A stretch of DNA of 64,000 nucleotides from Denitrobaculum sp965225735 (GCA_965225735.1 CBDDBN010000006.1:59619-123618); one strand, 5' to 3'. Counted from the stretch's first letter, positions 1-8,314 are shown. Numbers and translations are program-made. The notes: generated by a model from the letters alone, not told the origin.

Positions 1-262
1 GGGTATGGGCTGTCGCCAGGGTCGCGTGCCCGCAAAAGGCCGCCTCATGCACCGGTGTGAACCAGCGCAGGTCCCAGCTCTCTCCATGGCGTCGGACGAA
101 GGCGGTCTCAGCCAGATTGTTTTCCCCGGCGATCCGGCAAAGCAGATCGTCCTCAGGCCAGGCCGCGGGCCACTCCTCCAGCACCAGAACCGCGGCCGGA
201 TTGCCCGCGAAGACCCGGTCGGTGAAGGCATCCACCTGATGCAGAACCCAGTTCTGAGACAA
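1..262 (-). CDS. PhzF family isomerase-like protein (partial, runs off left edge)
   Basis: The first 87 or so codons of a PhzF-family (diaminopimelate-epimerase fold) protein are visible; the rest lies left of the window. The translation begins VLHQVDAFTDRVFAGNPAAV and includes ENNLAETAFV, with the catalytic glutamate of the family, then a CGHATLA segment. These are the three classic N-terminal PhzF blocks. I place the start at a TTG codon (260-262), because no ATG or GTG is available in the short space after the upstream stop (277) and GGGAGG sits about 7 nt before it. It probably shares a transcript with the HTH regulator immediately upstream. The family reaction is an isomerisation, but the substrate cannot be inferred from this fragment. 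The family call is secure; the start is less so. Confidence 0.85.
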   Translation of the reverse strand, partial: MSQNWVLHQVDAFTDRVFAGNPAAVLVLEEWPAAWPEDDLLCRIAGENNLAETAFVRRHGESWDLRWFTPVHEAAFCGHATLATAHT

Positions 263-276
263 GGCGCCCTCCCCCG

Positions 277-876
277 CTAAGCTTTGATCACGAACTTGCA
301 CAAAAGCTTGTCGCCGCGCTCGCACTGTTCGTCCACCTCGGCACCCGTTACCTTCGCGAAGAAAGCCTCCATCACCGAGCAGACGCAGGGTTCCTGCCGG
401 ACGGCGCGACCAAGCGGGCAGCTATAGCTACGCACAACGGCACCCTCCTCGGTGGTCTCGACCACCGTCTCTGCCCCCACGCTGTCGGCGAAATCAGTCG
501 CGGCTTTCAGGCGGTCGGAGAAAGCCTGTCGCTCCTCCAATTCCAGATGACCTGCCATCTTCTGACCCACCTGCAGCATCAAGTGCTGGATCTGTTCTCG
601 GGAGAGTTGCTCCGGCAGGGCTTGCAGAAGCAGTTCGGCAAAGGGCGGATAAGCACGGGAAGCCACGTCCTCGCGTCCCGCCACGGCGGCATATTCAACC
701 GCCGGCTTTCCGACCCGCCTGGCGCGCCGTTCGCTACCCTCGACTAAACCGTCTGCTTCCAGCTGGCGCAGAGGCACAATCACCGCATTCCGAGTGACAT
801 CGAGCCGCGCAGACAGCTCCGTCACCGTCAGCGCATCGCGCCGCAGCAGCGAGAGGATTTCGTCCTTCGTGGACAT
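277..876 (-). CDS. HTH transcriptional regulator with cysteine-rich C-terminus (SufR/DeoR-like)
   Basis: The protein has about 199 residues. Residues 1-60 form a winged HTH (ILSLLRRDALTVTELSARLDVTRNAVIVPLRQLEADGLV). The last 50 residues carry five cysteines: CPLG, then PCVC, then QCERGDKLLC. This layout resembles SufR-type regulators, which hold an Fe-S cluster, so redox or Fe-S sensing is a reasonable inference but is not shown. I chose the ATG at 876 because GGTGA lies just ahead of it; two in-frame upstream ATGs (885, 936) lack a ribosome site. The gene is divergent from a catalase-related peroxidase and shares an AT-rich, palindrome-bearing intergenic region with it. That suggests control of the peroxidase and of itself. 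Confidence 0.8.
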   Translation of the reverse strand: MSTKDEILSLLRRDALTVTELSARLDVTRNAVIVPLRQLEADGLVEGSERRARRVGKPAVEYAAVAGREDVASRAYPPFAELLLQALPEQLSREQIQHLMLQVGQKMAGHLELEERQAFSDRLKAATDFADSVGAETVVETTEEGAVVRSYSCPLGRAVRQEPCVCSVMEAFFAKVTGAEVDEQCERGDKLLCKFVIKA

Positions 877-953
877 TGTTTCACCCATTTTTTTCTTATC
901 TCCCAAAGATTTATAGCTGAGTCTCGAAAAGTTCAACGGGAAAAACTAATTAT

Positions 954-969
954 AACAATATTTATTGTT
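954..969. promoter_or_regulatory. Palindromic operator candidate between HTH regulator and catalase-like gene
   Basis: AACAATA-TT-TATTGTT is a perfect 7-bp inverted repeat in a very AT-rich stretch. A second, shorter repeat (ATAAT-GTT-ATTAT, 971-983) follows. It sits between divergent start codons (876 and 1029), where a regulator-bound operator and both promoters would be expected. The assignment to the adjacent HTH protein is inference. Confidence 0.5.
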
Positions 970-1028
970 GATAATGTTATTATATATGATAGCGTCCCCC
1001 ACAAGAGAGAACCCGTCTAGGAGCAACC

Positions 1029-2069
1029 ATGCGGAATTCACGCGACCTGCGGGCCATCAAGGCACCGCGTTTCTCGATCTTTTACGGACCCATTGCAGCA
1101 GGACTTTTCGCCATGACCCTCGCGACGAACCCGCTATCCCCGGCTGTGGCCCAGACCACGCCGGAAGACACGATCAATGCCCTCAACGGCGTCTTCGGCC
1201 GGCACGCGGGAGAACGGACATCGCACGCCAAAGGCTTCTGCGCCGCCGGTCAGTTCATTCCTTCGGCGGAGGGCAGCAGTTTTTCGAGCAGTCCGCTGTT
1301 CAAGGGGCCCGCGATGCCGGTGACCGCCCGCTTCTCAACCGGCGGCGGCAACCCGAAGGCTTCGGACAAAAGCAGATCCGTACGCGGTCTCGGCGCACGC
1401 TTTCATCTGCCGAACGAAGAGGAACTGGACCTGGTGATGATCACGGCGCCAACCTTCTTCGCCGCCACCCCTGAGCAGTTCGTCGAGTTCCTGAAGGTCC
1501 GCACGGCGGATCCCGCGACTGGGAAGAAAGACCCGGCGAAGATCAAAGCCTTCAACGAGGCGAATCCCAACGTGATGCCGCATCTCAATCATGTTTCCCA
1601 AAGCCCGCCGCCGGCGAGCTATGCGACCACACCCTACCACTCGACCCACGCTTTTCTGTTCGAAACCCCGAACGGCAAGGAACAGGCTGCACGCTGGAGC
1701 GTCGAGCCGGTGGGCGGCTTCAAGGGTTTGAGCGAGGAGCAGGAGTCCAGCTTCCCCGACGACTTCCTGCAAGGCGAACTGCGGAAGCGCCTGGAACGCG
1801 GCCCAGCGCAGTGGGAGATCTATCTGCAGGTCGCCGAGGCGGGCGACCCTCTCAACGACCCAACAGCCCCCTGGCCCAACACCCGGCGCCGGGTCAACGT
1901 CGGCCGCCTGGTGATCGACCGGCTGATCGAACCGGGCGCGGATGATGACTGCACCGGCTTCGTCTACGACCCCAACAACCTGCCTAGCGGCATCGCAGCG
2001 ACGGAAGACCCGATCCTGGCCATCCGCAGCCCGGCCTATGCTGTTTCCTTTGGCAGGCGTTCGGAGTAG
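1029..2069 (+). CDS. Exported catalase-related peroxidase (SrpA-like)
   Basis: A heme peroxidase of the small catalase (SrpA) group, 346 aa, shorter than true catalases (about 480 or more). A hydrophobic N-terminal segment ends at ...SPAVAQTT, indicating export to the periplasm. The distal catalytic histidine is in RTSHAKG. The RFSTGGGNPKASDKSRSVRG block follows, and the proximal heme-ligand region RSPAYAVSFGRR is at the very C-terminus. AGGAG is placed 6 nt before the ATG. The likely role is peroxide-dependent oxidation in the envelope; catalase activity itself is usually weak or absent in this group. It is transcribed away from a cysteine-rich HTH regulator. Confidence 0.9.
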   Translation: MRNSRDLRAIKAPRFSIFYGPIAAGLFAMTLATNPLSPAVAQTTPEDTINALNGVFGRHAGERTSHAKGFCAAGQFIPSAEGSSFSSSPLFKGPAMPVTARFSTGGGNPKASDKSRSVRGLGARFHLPNEEELDLVMITAPTFFAATPEQFVEFLKVRTADPATGKKDPAKIKAFNEANPNVMPHLNHVSQSPPPASYATTPYHSTHAFLFETPNGKEQAARWSVEPVGGFKGLSEEQESSFPDDFLQGELRKRLERGPAQWEIYLQVAEAGDPLNDPTAPWPNTRRRVNVGRLVIDRLIEPGADDDCTGFVYDPNNLPSGIAATEDPILAIRSPAYAVSFGRRSE

Positions 2070-2096
2070 CGAGAGGATAGTAGAACGGCAGTTGGT

Positions 2097-2124
2097 GTTC
2101 GCGGCAGCTTAATCTGCCGCGAAC
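2097..2124 (+). terminator. Strong hairpin after the catalase-related gene
   Basis: GTTCGCGGCAG and CTGCCGCGAAC form a perfect 11-bp stem with a 6-nt loop, 28 nt after the stop codon. No T-tract follows, so it may act as a 3'-end stabiliser or a Rho-assisted terminator rather than a classical intrinsic one. Confidence 0.5.
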
Positions 2125-2163
2125 AGGTCGCCGACAACGGCCATGTGCAGCGGTGACTTTGGG

Positions 2164-2520
2164 TTACTGGTCGACCTCAAAAAGATCGCCAATTGCTTCA
2201 CCTGCCAATTCAGCGCTCTCGTGCCAGGACACCCATACGGGGGGCGGACAGTAGTCAGCCTTGATCAATGCGGATGCCAAGGACCGCCCAAGCATCTCCG
2301 GCGTAGCCGAAAAGCTGTGGTTTTTGACAAAACAATCGATCCGCCAATGAGGATTCACACCTTCGATATAGCCTGGGCGATGGACAAAGAACCTGGCAAT
2401 CGGCGTATTTAAAGAACCACCGCTGGAGTGTCTTTCTACGTGGTGTATATCGCCAATCCTGGTTTCTTCCGTTATGAAGAATACCGCTTCGAAGTCCCGG
2501 GCAATTTCCAGCGTTTTCAT
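2164..2520 (-). CDS. Hypothetical protein, possibly the 3' part of a frameshifted gene
   Basis: I do not recognise a family. From the ATG at 2520 it gives about 118 aa (a GTG at 2559 would add 13); neither start has a convincing ribosome site. The sequence is acidic, with a globular-looking composition and no membrane segment or signal. Codon use is less biased to G/C in third positions than in neighbouring genes. Directly upstream on the same strand a GC3-rich reading (2528-2644, starting MWSYANTMKIRFGASVFETIWM) ends in a stop. Joining the two by a single-base shift near 2530-2535 would give a continuous protein. It could be an intact small foreign gene, or a pseudogene of about 160 aa. Confidence 0.45.
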   Translation of the reverse strand: MKTLEIARDFEAVFFITEETRIGDIHHVERHSSGGSLNTPIARFFVHRPGYIEGVNPHWRIDCFVKNHSFSATPEMLGRSLASALIKADYCPPPVWVSWHESAELAGEAIGDLFEVDQ

Positions 2521-2660
2521 CTGTGGATCAAACCACACCAATGGATTTGGCGGCCGCACAGCGCCGACCGGCGACGTCCATCCAGATCGTCTCGAAGACG
2601 CTGGCGCCGAAGCGGATCTTCATCGTGTTCGCGTAACTCCACATAGGACGATTGACCTTT

Positions 2661-3653
2661 TCAACAGTAACGTTCAACACCGATCATCTGCGCTTCGGAA
2701 TAGCGGTCGCCGTGCGCGAAGCCGCGCGGGAGGATACGTTCGATCTCGGCGAGAGCGTCCGCTGTCAGAACGATGGAAGCAGCGGCGGCCAACTCTTCCA
2801 GATGGCTGGGCGAACGGGTTCCCGGAATCGAAATCAGGTGGTTGCCCTGATGGAGCGTCCAGGCCAAGGCCAAGGCGATCGAACTTTCGCCGCGGTCGGC
2901 GGCGTAGTCTTTAAAACGCTCAATATACTTCAGGTTGGCGCTGTAGTTCGGCTCCTGGAAACGCGGGCCGGGCTTGCGGAAATCGCCATCGGGGAAGGTC
3001 GAAGGATCGGGAGACTGTGCCGCGAAGACGCCCCGGCCTAAGGGCGAGAAGGGCACAAAGGCCACACCTAGTTCCTTGCAGGCCTGGATCAGGCCCATCT
3101 CGGGCATGCGCGACCAGAGGGAGTATTCGTTCTGAACGGCCATGACCGGATGCACTGCATGGGCGCGCCGAAGGGACGCAGGTGAGATCTCGGAGAAACC
3201 GATGCCGCCGATCTTGCCTTCCTCCTTGAAGCGCACCAGGGTCTCCATGACCTCCTCAATCGGCCGGTCCGCTTCACGCCGATGAATGTAGAAGAGATCA
3301 ACATGGTCGATGCCAAGGTAACCGAGCGAGCGCTCCAACATTGTGCGCAGGTGCTCAGGCGAATTGTCGAAGCTCCGTACCTTGGTTTCCGGATCGCGCT
3401 TGATACCTGCCTTGGTCGCGATCCTGAAGCGTCCGGGATGATCCTTGATGAAGGATCCAATTGCCTGCTCCGAAACTCCGTTGCCATAGACATTTGCCGT
3501 GTCCAGGAAGTCGATGCCCAGATCCAGCGCCTTGGCGAGCGTGGCATGGCTTTCCGCCGTATCCGTGGGGCCGTAAGCACCGGCGAAACTCCAACAGCCC
3601 ACCGCGATGGCGCTGACCTTCGGCCCACCCTTTCCGAGTTCACGTTTCTGCAT
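2661..3653 (-). CDS. Aldo/keto reductase
   Basis: A 330-aa (beta/alpha)8 NADPH-dependent oxidoreductase of the YajO/IolS-like AKR type. The catalytic tetrad is visible as D51 and Y56 (FLDTANVYGNG), K81 (IATKAG) and H124 (FYIHRR). The GFSEISP and VQNEYSLWSR blocks and the C-terminal SIPGTRS-H-LEE cofactor segment are present. It is cytosolic; the substrate is not predictable. The gene stands alone, 28 bases before the second Lin0512 gene on the same strand, so a shared transcript is possible. Confidence 0.92.
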   Translation of the reverse strand: MQKRELGKGGPKVSAIAVGCWSFAGAYGPTDTAESHATLAKALDLGIDFLDTANVYGNGVSEQAIGSFIKDHPGRFRIATKAGIKRDPETKVRSFDNSPEHLRTMLERSLGYLGIDHVDLFYIHRREADRPIEEVMETLVRFKEEGKIGGIGFSEISPASLRRAHAVHPVMAVQNEYSLWSRMPEMGLIQACKELGVAFVPFSPLGRGVFAAQSPDPSTFPDGDFRKPGPRFQEPNYSANLKYIERFKDYAADRGESSIALALAWTLHQGNHLISIPGTRSPSHLEELAAAASIVLTADALAEIERILPRGFAHGDRYSEAQMIGVERYC

Positions 3654-3681
3654 AGATCGCTCCCACTACCTGGTTGGCGTC

Positions 3682-4050
3682 TTAAGACTGCGCCAGTTTG
3701 AATTGTCCCTCAGCGATGTCCAGAAAGGCTTCCACGCCCGCCGTCGCGACAACGGTGAGGAGATCGTTCTCTGGGTCAGGCACGTTCAATCCACCCTTCA
3801 CAGCCTTGACGGTGACGGTGCCGAAGGGGATCTGCTGTTTGATTGTCTCCACATCCACCTGCTCGGGTTTCTGCACACCGATGTTGACGGTCACCTGCAT
3901 GTCGTCGTGCTTCAGCTTCAAGGAGCGAAAGATGGTGAGGGAGGAGTGATGCAGAGCGTCCTGCACGGCGCGCACAGCCGCCTTGGTGTAATCCTCACCG
4001 TAGAGGTCGTTGCCGGTGCCCATTTCAAGAATCAGACGTTTCATGGCCAT
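3682..4050 (-). CDS. Lin0512 family protein (second of a tandem pair)
   Basis: A 122-aa member of the Lin0512 family, small proteins of unknown function. The motifs MGTGNDLYGEDYTKAAVRAVQDAL, VNIGVQKPEQVD and PFGTVTVKAVKGGL match the neighbouring paralogue position by position. The gene begins three bases after the stop of that paralogue (4054), so the two are co-translated. Tandem pairing suggests a hetero-oligomer, which is inference. No signal peptide or membrane segment is seen. Confidence 0.85.
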   Translation of the reverse strand: MAMKRLILEMGTGNDLYGEDYTKAAVRAVQDALHHSSLTIFRSLKLKHDDMQVTVNIGVQKPEQVDVETIKQQIPFGTVTVKAVKGGLNVPDPENDLLTVVATAGVEAFLDIAEGQFKLAQS

Positions 4051-4053
4051 GAT

Positions 4054-4404
4054 TTAGGCTCCTTCCGCGATGTCGAAGTAAACAATGGCCGCCGCGTTGG
4101 CCATGACCGTGCGGCCGTCGCCGCCGGCCCGGGTCACGTCGAGACCGCCCTTCTCCACCTTCACGCTTGCGGAGCCGTAGGGCAGCACCGCAGCCACGGC
4201 ATCCTTGTCGACCTGCTCCGGTTCGGCCACGCCGATCATCACATCGACAATCATGGCGTCGCGGGGAAAACCCAGGGCGTCGGCCATATTCAGGGAATTG
4301 TGCCAGAGCGCATCCTTTAGGGCGCGCACCGCCGCCTTCGTATAGTCCTCGCCGTGCAAATCGGTGCCGAGGCCGAACTCGACCGCCACTCGTTTCAATG
4401 CCAT
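4054..4404 (-). CDS. Lin0512 family protein (first of a tandem pair)
   Basis: A 116-aa Lin0512-family protein, with GLGTDLHGEDYTKAAVRALKDAL near the N-terminus and PYGSASVKVEKGGLDV in the second half. It aligns end to end with the downstream gene and is clearly related to it by duplication. The biochemical role of the family is unknown to me. It lies 115 bases downstream of batD on the same strand, so it could be read through from the Bat operon, though the gap also has room for its own promoter. Confidence 0.85.
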   Translation of the reverse strand: MALKRVAVEFGLGTDLHGEDYTKAAVRALKDALWHNSLNMADALGFPRDAMIVDVMIGVAEPEQVDKDAVAAVLPYGSASVKVEKGGLDVTRAGGDGRTVMANAAAIVYFDIAEGA

Positions 4405-4519
4405 ACCAGATATCCTGAAAAAGAAAGAAGCCTGTCGCGCAATCGCCCCGGATCGAAGCGATCAAGGGCAGAAGCAGCCCCTGCGCAATAGTGATTTAGA
4501 ACTCTACCCTATAGCAAGC

Positions 4520-5794
4520 TTATGTGACGAACCACCGACGCGATGGACGGCTGCGCAGCAGAGCGCGGACGAGCGCCCGCAGGTCTGAAGAAGACATCGC
4601 TTCCGATGCCGCTGTCGTTGCGGCGAAGAGAGACCTGTCCAAGCGGTCCAGACCATTGCGAAGAGCCGCATCGATACGCCATTCCCTGCCCTCTGCCTGG
4701 TCTTGCTGCCGCAGACGCTGCGCGGCAAAGCGCACGGCGGCGGCATCCCCTTTGCGTGCCGCATCACGTAAGGCGCGCACCCGCGGATCCGGCAACAGGC
4801 GGCGCAGCAAGCCGTCAATCTCGTCACGGGATCTGAGCCGCAGGCTGCGGCTCAAGACGGCGCAACCGAGCACTGCACCGAGCATCAAGCCGACCGGAAG
4901 AGCATAACCCGAGGAACGTTTCACCAGACTGTCCGGCGCAACCGTCAGAGCTTCGGATCCGGCAAGACCGACAAGCTGTTCGGCGATCAGCGCTTCCTGA
5001 AACTCGCGTGTTTCCGTGTCGAACCAGGGTATGGGGACGGCTTCGATGATCGCGGGCGTCGAAGTAATGGTGCGCACGGTCCAACGCCAGGTCACCCGTG
5101 ACACCGGTCCTTCGGGTGTAAGTTCGTGCGTCCGCTCTTCCGGATCGCTGAACGCCATAATGCCCGGCGAGCGCAATTCCGGTTGAGGGGGCAAGCCTTC
5201 AGGCCCAATCCCCCTTGCTTCAATCGTCACAACGCGGTGCGCCAATTCCGCGTGACCAAGTTGATCCGGCGGACGGTCCCAACTGTCGGTTACCGTAAGA
5301 CCGCGCAGCGGCAGCCACCAGGTGGCGCCAGCGGGCTTGGGCTGCGCTTCGATCACGACCGGCTCGGACTTGAGCACCACATCGATCCAGCGGCCGGTGA
5401 CACTGTGGAAGGTCATGCGGTGCTCAAAGGGCGCGATCTCGATCGGCCCGGAGCGCTGCGGAAAGATCGCCATGACGCGCTCGTACGCCGTCACCGATTT
5501 GCCGTCACGCATCACGTCGGTCCAGGTGTCGCTGCCCAACTGCATCCAGCCGGCATTGAGAATGATCGGCTGCTCGAGTTTGTGGCGGGCCGGCTTGTGG
5601 CTGTAGTAACCCCGGATCTTCAGCAGCACCATCTCCTGCTCGTAGGGCGCCTCCTGTCCGGATTCGACGATGACTTCAGCAAAGCCACCGAAAGCTTCCG
5701 CCTCTTGATCACGAGACGTTTGTGCCCAGGACAAGCCACTTGTCACAATGCTCCAGAGCAACAGGCTCAGCATAGCGGTGATAGTCTTCACCAT
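4520..5794 (-). CDS. batD: BatD-like membrane protein (last gene of the Bat operon)
   Basis: The protein has 424 aa. It has a signal peptide (residues 1-24, ending LSWAQ), a large periplasmic beta-rich region with the IRGYYSHKPARHKLEQP and RSGPIEIAPFEHRMTF segments, one membrane span at about 297-315 (ALPVGLMLGAVLGCAVL), and a cytosolic basic helical tail. This is the BatD/oxygen-tolerance layout, though shorter than the roughly 550-aa Bacteroidetes versions. It overlaps the upstream TPR gene by 7 nt. Together with moxR, DUF58, DUF4381 and two VWA genes it defines a complete Bat-type cluster, thought to serve envelope-stress or chaperone-like functions with the MoxR ATPase. Confidence 0.8.
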   Translation of the reverse strand: MVKTITAMLSLLLWSIVTSGLSWAQTSRDQEAEAFGGFAEVIVESGQEAPYEQEMVLLKIRGYYSHKPARHKLEQPIILNAGWMQLGSDTWTDVMRDGKSVTAYERVMAIFPQRSGPIEIAPFEHRMTFHSVTGRWIDVVLKSEPVVIEAQPKPAGATWWLPLRGLTVTDSWDRPPDQLGHAELAHRVVTIEARGIGPEGLPPQPELRSPGIMAFSDPEERTHELTPEGPVSRVTWRWTVRTITSTPAIIEAVPIPWFDTETREFQEALIAEQLVGLAGSEALTVAPDSLVKRSSGYALPVGLMLGAVLGCAVLSRSLRLRSRDEIDGLLRRLLPDPRVRALRDAARKGDAAAVRFAAQRLRQQDQAEGREWRIDAALRNGLDRLDRSLFAATTAASEAMSSSDLRALVRALLRSRPSRRWFVT

Positions 5795-6432
5795 GGATCG
5801 CTCTCCGGCGCCACGGCTGTGCCGCGCTCAAGGCGCTGCTTATACTCCGCCGCTAGTCGTAGTTTAAGATAGAGGCCGGGTTCGTCGGGCAGGGTCGTCA
5901 GCCACTGGCGGCTGGCGATGATCGATTGGTCGGAGAAGGTCCTGCGGCCGTTCTCTCGCCAACGGTTCCAGGCTTCGGTCATGACATCGACCTCTTTGGT
6001 TTCGGACGATTCGTCACCCGCTATGAGGGCATCGCTCGCGCCCGCGTCGGCGAGCCGCCATTCCCCAACAACACCGGCCAGATCGACAATCAAGTCGCGA
6101 TTGACCTGCGCATCCTCGTCGTGCGGTTTGCGAAAGATATGCGCGTCGTAAATCTCGATCGCTTCGTTGAAGCGGCCTGCATGGGCAAGCGCGTTGCCCC
6201 GGTCATAGTAACCGTCGGGACCGGCCGCGCGCAGGGAGGCGACGGCTTCGTCGTAGCGGCCCTCTCTAAAACGAGCGACGCCTTTCCAGAAGGGATCGTC
6301 CAATAGCTCGGCGGCAAGGCCCGGATAGCCCAGCGATAATGCGAGGCGGCCAAAGGGCGCCGGACCGTCCAGCAGAAAGGCGCCAGAGCCTGTCAGGAAG
6401 ATGAGCAGCAACAGGATCAATAGCCGCCGCAT
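5788..6432 (-). CDS. batC: TPR-repeat protein (BatC-like)
   Basis: The protein has about 214 aa. A membrane or signal segment at the N-terminus (MRRLLILLLLIFLTGSGAFL) is followed by TPR repeats (residues about 35-110: FWKGVARFREGRYDEAVASL, YYDRGNALAHAGRFNEAIEIYD). The C-terminal half is acidic, then basic. The ATG at 6432 is chosen because it lies just after the stop of the upstream VWA gene (6434-6436). It probably tethers TPR repeats at the membrane as a scaffold for the Bat proteins. It overlaps batD by 7 nt. Confidence 0.8.
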   Translation of the reverse strand: MRRLLILLLLIFLTGSGAFLLDGPAPFGRLALSLGYPGLAAELLDDPFWKGVARFREGRYDEAVASLRAAGPDGYYDRGNALAHAGRFNEAIEIYDAHIFRKPHDEDAQVNRDLIVDLAGVVGEWRLADAGASDALIAGDESSETKEVDVMTEAWNRWRENGRRTFSDQSIIASRQWLTTLPDEPGLYLKLRLAAEYKQRLERGTAVAPESDPW

Positions 6433-6433
6433 A

Positions 6434-7357
6434 TCAGGCTCCCCGCCGGAACAAAGCAAGGGCTGGGATCAGCGCCAGAAAAAGAAGAAGCCGGCCATGG
6501 TCCTGCCAGACCAGGGTCGCGAAATCGCCATCCGCAAGACGCGCAGCGAAGCTTTCCCCGCCAAGTGCCGCAATTGAAGCCGGATCGCGCACGTCAGCGA
6601 CGAGGCCGCCACCGCTTTTGGCGAGGGCTTCGATCTGGCTGCGGTCGGCAGGCGGTCTCTTCGCCCCATCCCCCGAAGGCACAAAGAGAGTCGAGACCCG
6701 GCTGCCAAGGCTCGCGATTGCGCGGGCCTCGCGGTGTGCTTCTTCGTCTATGCCGCCACCATCGGTCACGAGCACAACGTCTCCCGCAATGATGTCAGCA
6801 TCCGAAAGGGAGCGGCGGGCAAGCGCGAGGCCGCGTTCCGGCCGACTGCCCAGTTCCGGAAGCGTTTCGGCATTGAGGATTGCGATGGTCGTTCCCAAGA
6901 CACGATGATCGCTGGAGAAGGCCGAGACCAGATAGGCATCGCCGCCGTAAGCGACGAGCGCAACGGGCCGGGTGCCCACCTGTCCGACCACCTGACGGGC
7001 GGCCGTCAGCGCTTCTTCCCAGCGTTCGCTCCGCGTTACCGATTCAGAGAGGTCCATCACGAGGACAAGACCGTCGAGATTACGGAAGCTTGCACCTTCC
7101 TGCTCTTCACTGGCCGGGCCGATGAGCGCCAAAGCAATCAGCAAAGCCGCCATCGCTGGGAACCAGTTGCGTCCGCCAGAACCCGGCACCACCCGCCCGA
7201 GCCGCGCGAGCGCCGACAACAGAGCAGGATCTATGGCGCGGTCCCAACCGGCCAAAGCGGTGACTCGAGGCATAAAGTACAAGCTGATCGCAACAACCAG
7301 CGGCAATGCCAATAGCCAGAGCGGCCGCAGCAACACAAACTCGAAGATCTCGATCAT
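6434..7357 (-). CDS. batB: BatB-like VWA domain membrane protein
   Basis: The protein has 307 aa. Two membrane segments at the N-terminus (about 8-28 and 66-82) precede a von Willebrand A domain (residues about 97-270) with an intact metal site: D102-L-S-E-S106, then VTDGGG later in the domain. A last membrane helix near the C-terminus (LLLFLALIPALALF) completes the BatB topology. It overlaps batA by 4 nt (ATGA), indicating coupled translation. Confidence 0.85.
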   Translation of the reverse strand: MIEIFEFVLLRPLWLLALPLVVAISLYFMPRVTALAGWDRAIDPALLSALARLGRVVPGSGGRNWFPAMAALLIALALIGPASEEQEGASFRNLDGLVLVMDLSESVTRSERWEEALTAARQVVGQVGTRPVALVAYGGDAYLVSAFSSDHRVLGTTIAILNAETLPELGSRPERGLALARRSLSDADIIAGDVVLVTDGGGIDEEAHREARAIASLGSRVSTLFVPSGDGAKRPPADRSQIEALAKSGGGLVADVRDPASIAALGGESFAARLADGDFATLVWQDHGRLLLFLALIPALALFRRGA

Positions 7358-8310
7358 AGCGGCCGCCGATGGGTCAGAATGAGAACGAGCGCAAGCAGGA
7401 ACGCCAAGGTCCCGGGATAGATCCAGAAGTCTCGGTAGATCTGCCGCGCGGGGGCCGCATTGCGGTTCGATTCCATCTCATCGATGGTCCGGCTCACCGC
7501 TTCCAGATCACCGGTGGTCCGGACTCGAAAACTCGTCCCGCCGCTGAGCTGCGCGACCGCACGCAGGGTGACGGCATCGACGGCATCCCGTGTATCGCCC
7601 TCGTCGGTCGTCTCGCGCGGCCCCATCGCGATGGTGTGAACCCGGATAGCGAGTTCCTTTGCCAGTCCCGCCGCATCTTTAGGCTCGACAGTGCCGGCGG
7701 TGTTCTGGCCGTCGGACAGCAAGATCACGACCCGTGACTGCGAGTCCGAAGCCGACATGCGCTTCAAAGCCAACCCCAGGCCGTCACTGATCGCGGTCGA
7801 GCGCCCGGCGATGCCGATGGTGGCGTCTTCGATACTGCGTGCGACCGCCTCGACGTCGTAGGTCAGAGGCGTGGCGAAAAAAGCCGTCTCAGCGAAGATC
7901 ACCAGCCCCACCCGGTCCCCGGTGCGTCCGCGGACGAACGCCGTCGCGACCCGCTTCACCGCGTCGAGCCGCCGGGCCGGCGCACCATCCAGTTCGAAAT
8001 CCTCGCGCTCCATGCTGCCGGAAAGGTCCAGCGCCAGCACGATGTCACGGTCGGAGGCCGGCAGGACCGGACTCGGTACAACGAGACGTGGGCCAGCGAT
8101 CGCAGTCACAAGCGCCAGCCACAAAGCAACAGGAAGCAGTTTACGGCTGGCCACCGCGACACCGGAGCGGCCGCCCTGGCCGAGCTCGACGGCGATACTC
8201 CCGGGCACCGCAATTGCGCCGCTGGCGCCGGACAGCGGCGGCAGCAGGCGAATGGCGAGAAAAGGTAGCGGCAGAAGAAGGAAAGCCAGCGGCGATGCGA
8301 AAGAGAACAT
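7354..8310 (-). CDS. batA: BatA-like VWA domain membrane protein
   Basis: The protein has about 318 aa. There are N-terminal membrane helices (residues 5-25 and 56-74), a VWA domain with metal-ion motif D95-L-S-G-S99, the later SDGQNTAGT motif, and a C-terminal helix (IYPGTLAFLLALVLIL). The start at 8310 is well placed: GGAGG sits 8 nt upstream and overlaps the TAA stop of the DUF4381 gene, which argues for stop-start coupling. In better-studied Bat systems the two VWA proteins are client or partner proteins of the MoxR ATPase; that role is carried over here by context. Confidence 0.87.
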   Translation of the reverse strand: MFSFASPLAFLLLPLPFLAIRLLPPLSGASGAIAVPGSIAVELGQGGRSGVAVASRKLLPVALWLALVTAIAGPRLVVPSPVLPASDRDIVLALDLSGSMEREDFELDGAPARRLDAVKRVATAFVRGRTGDRVGLVIFAETAFFATPLTYDVEAVARSIEDATIGIAGRSTAISDGLGLALKRMSASDSQSRVVILLSDGQNTAGTVEPKDAAGLAKELAIRVHTIAMGPRETTDEGDTRDAVDAVTLRAVAQLSGGTSFRVRTTGDLEAVSRTIDEMESNRNAAPARQIYRDFWIYPGTLAFLLALVLILTHRRPL

Positions 8311-8314
8311 CGCT

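Noticed and set aside
2143..2412. A plus-strand open frame in the gap after the catalase-like gene
   Set aside because: It starts inside the post-gene region with no ribosome site, and the opposite-strand reading has a more protein-like composition.
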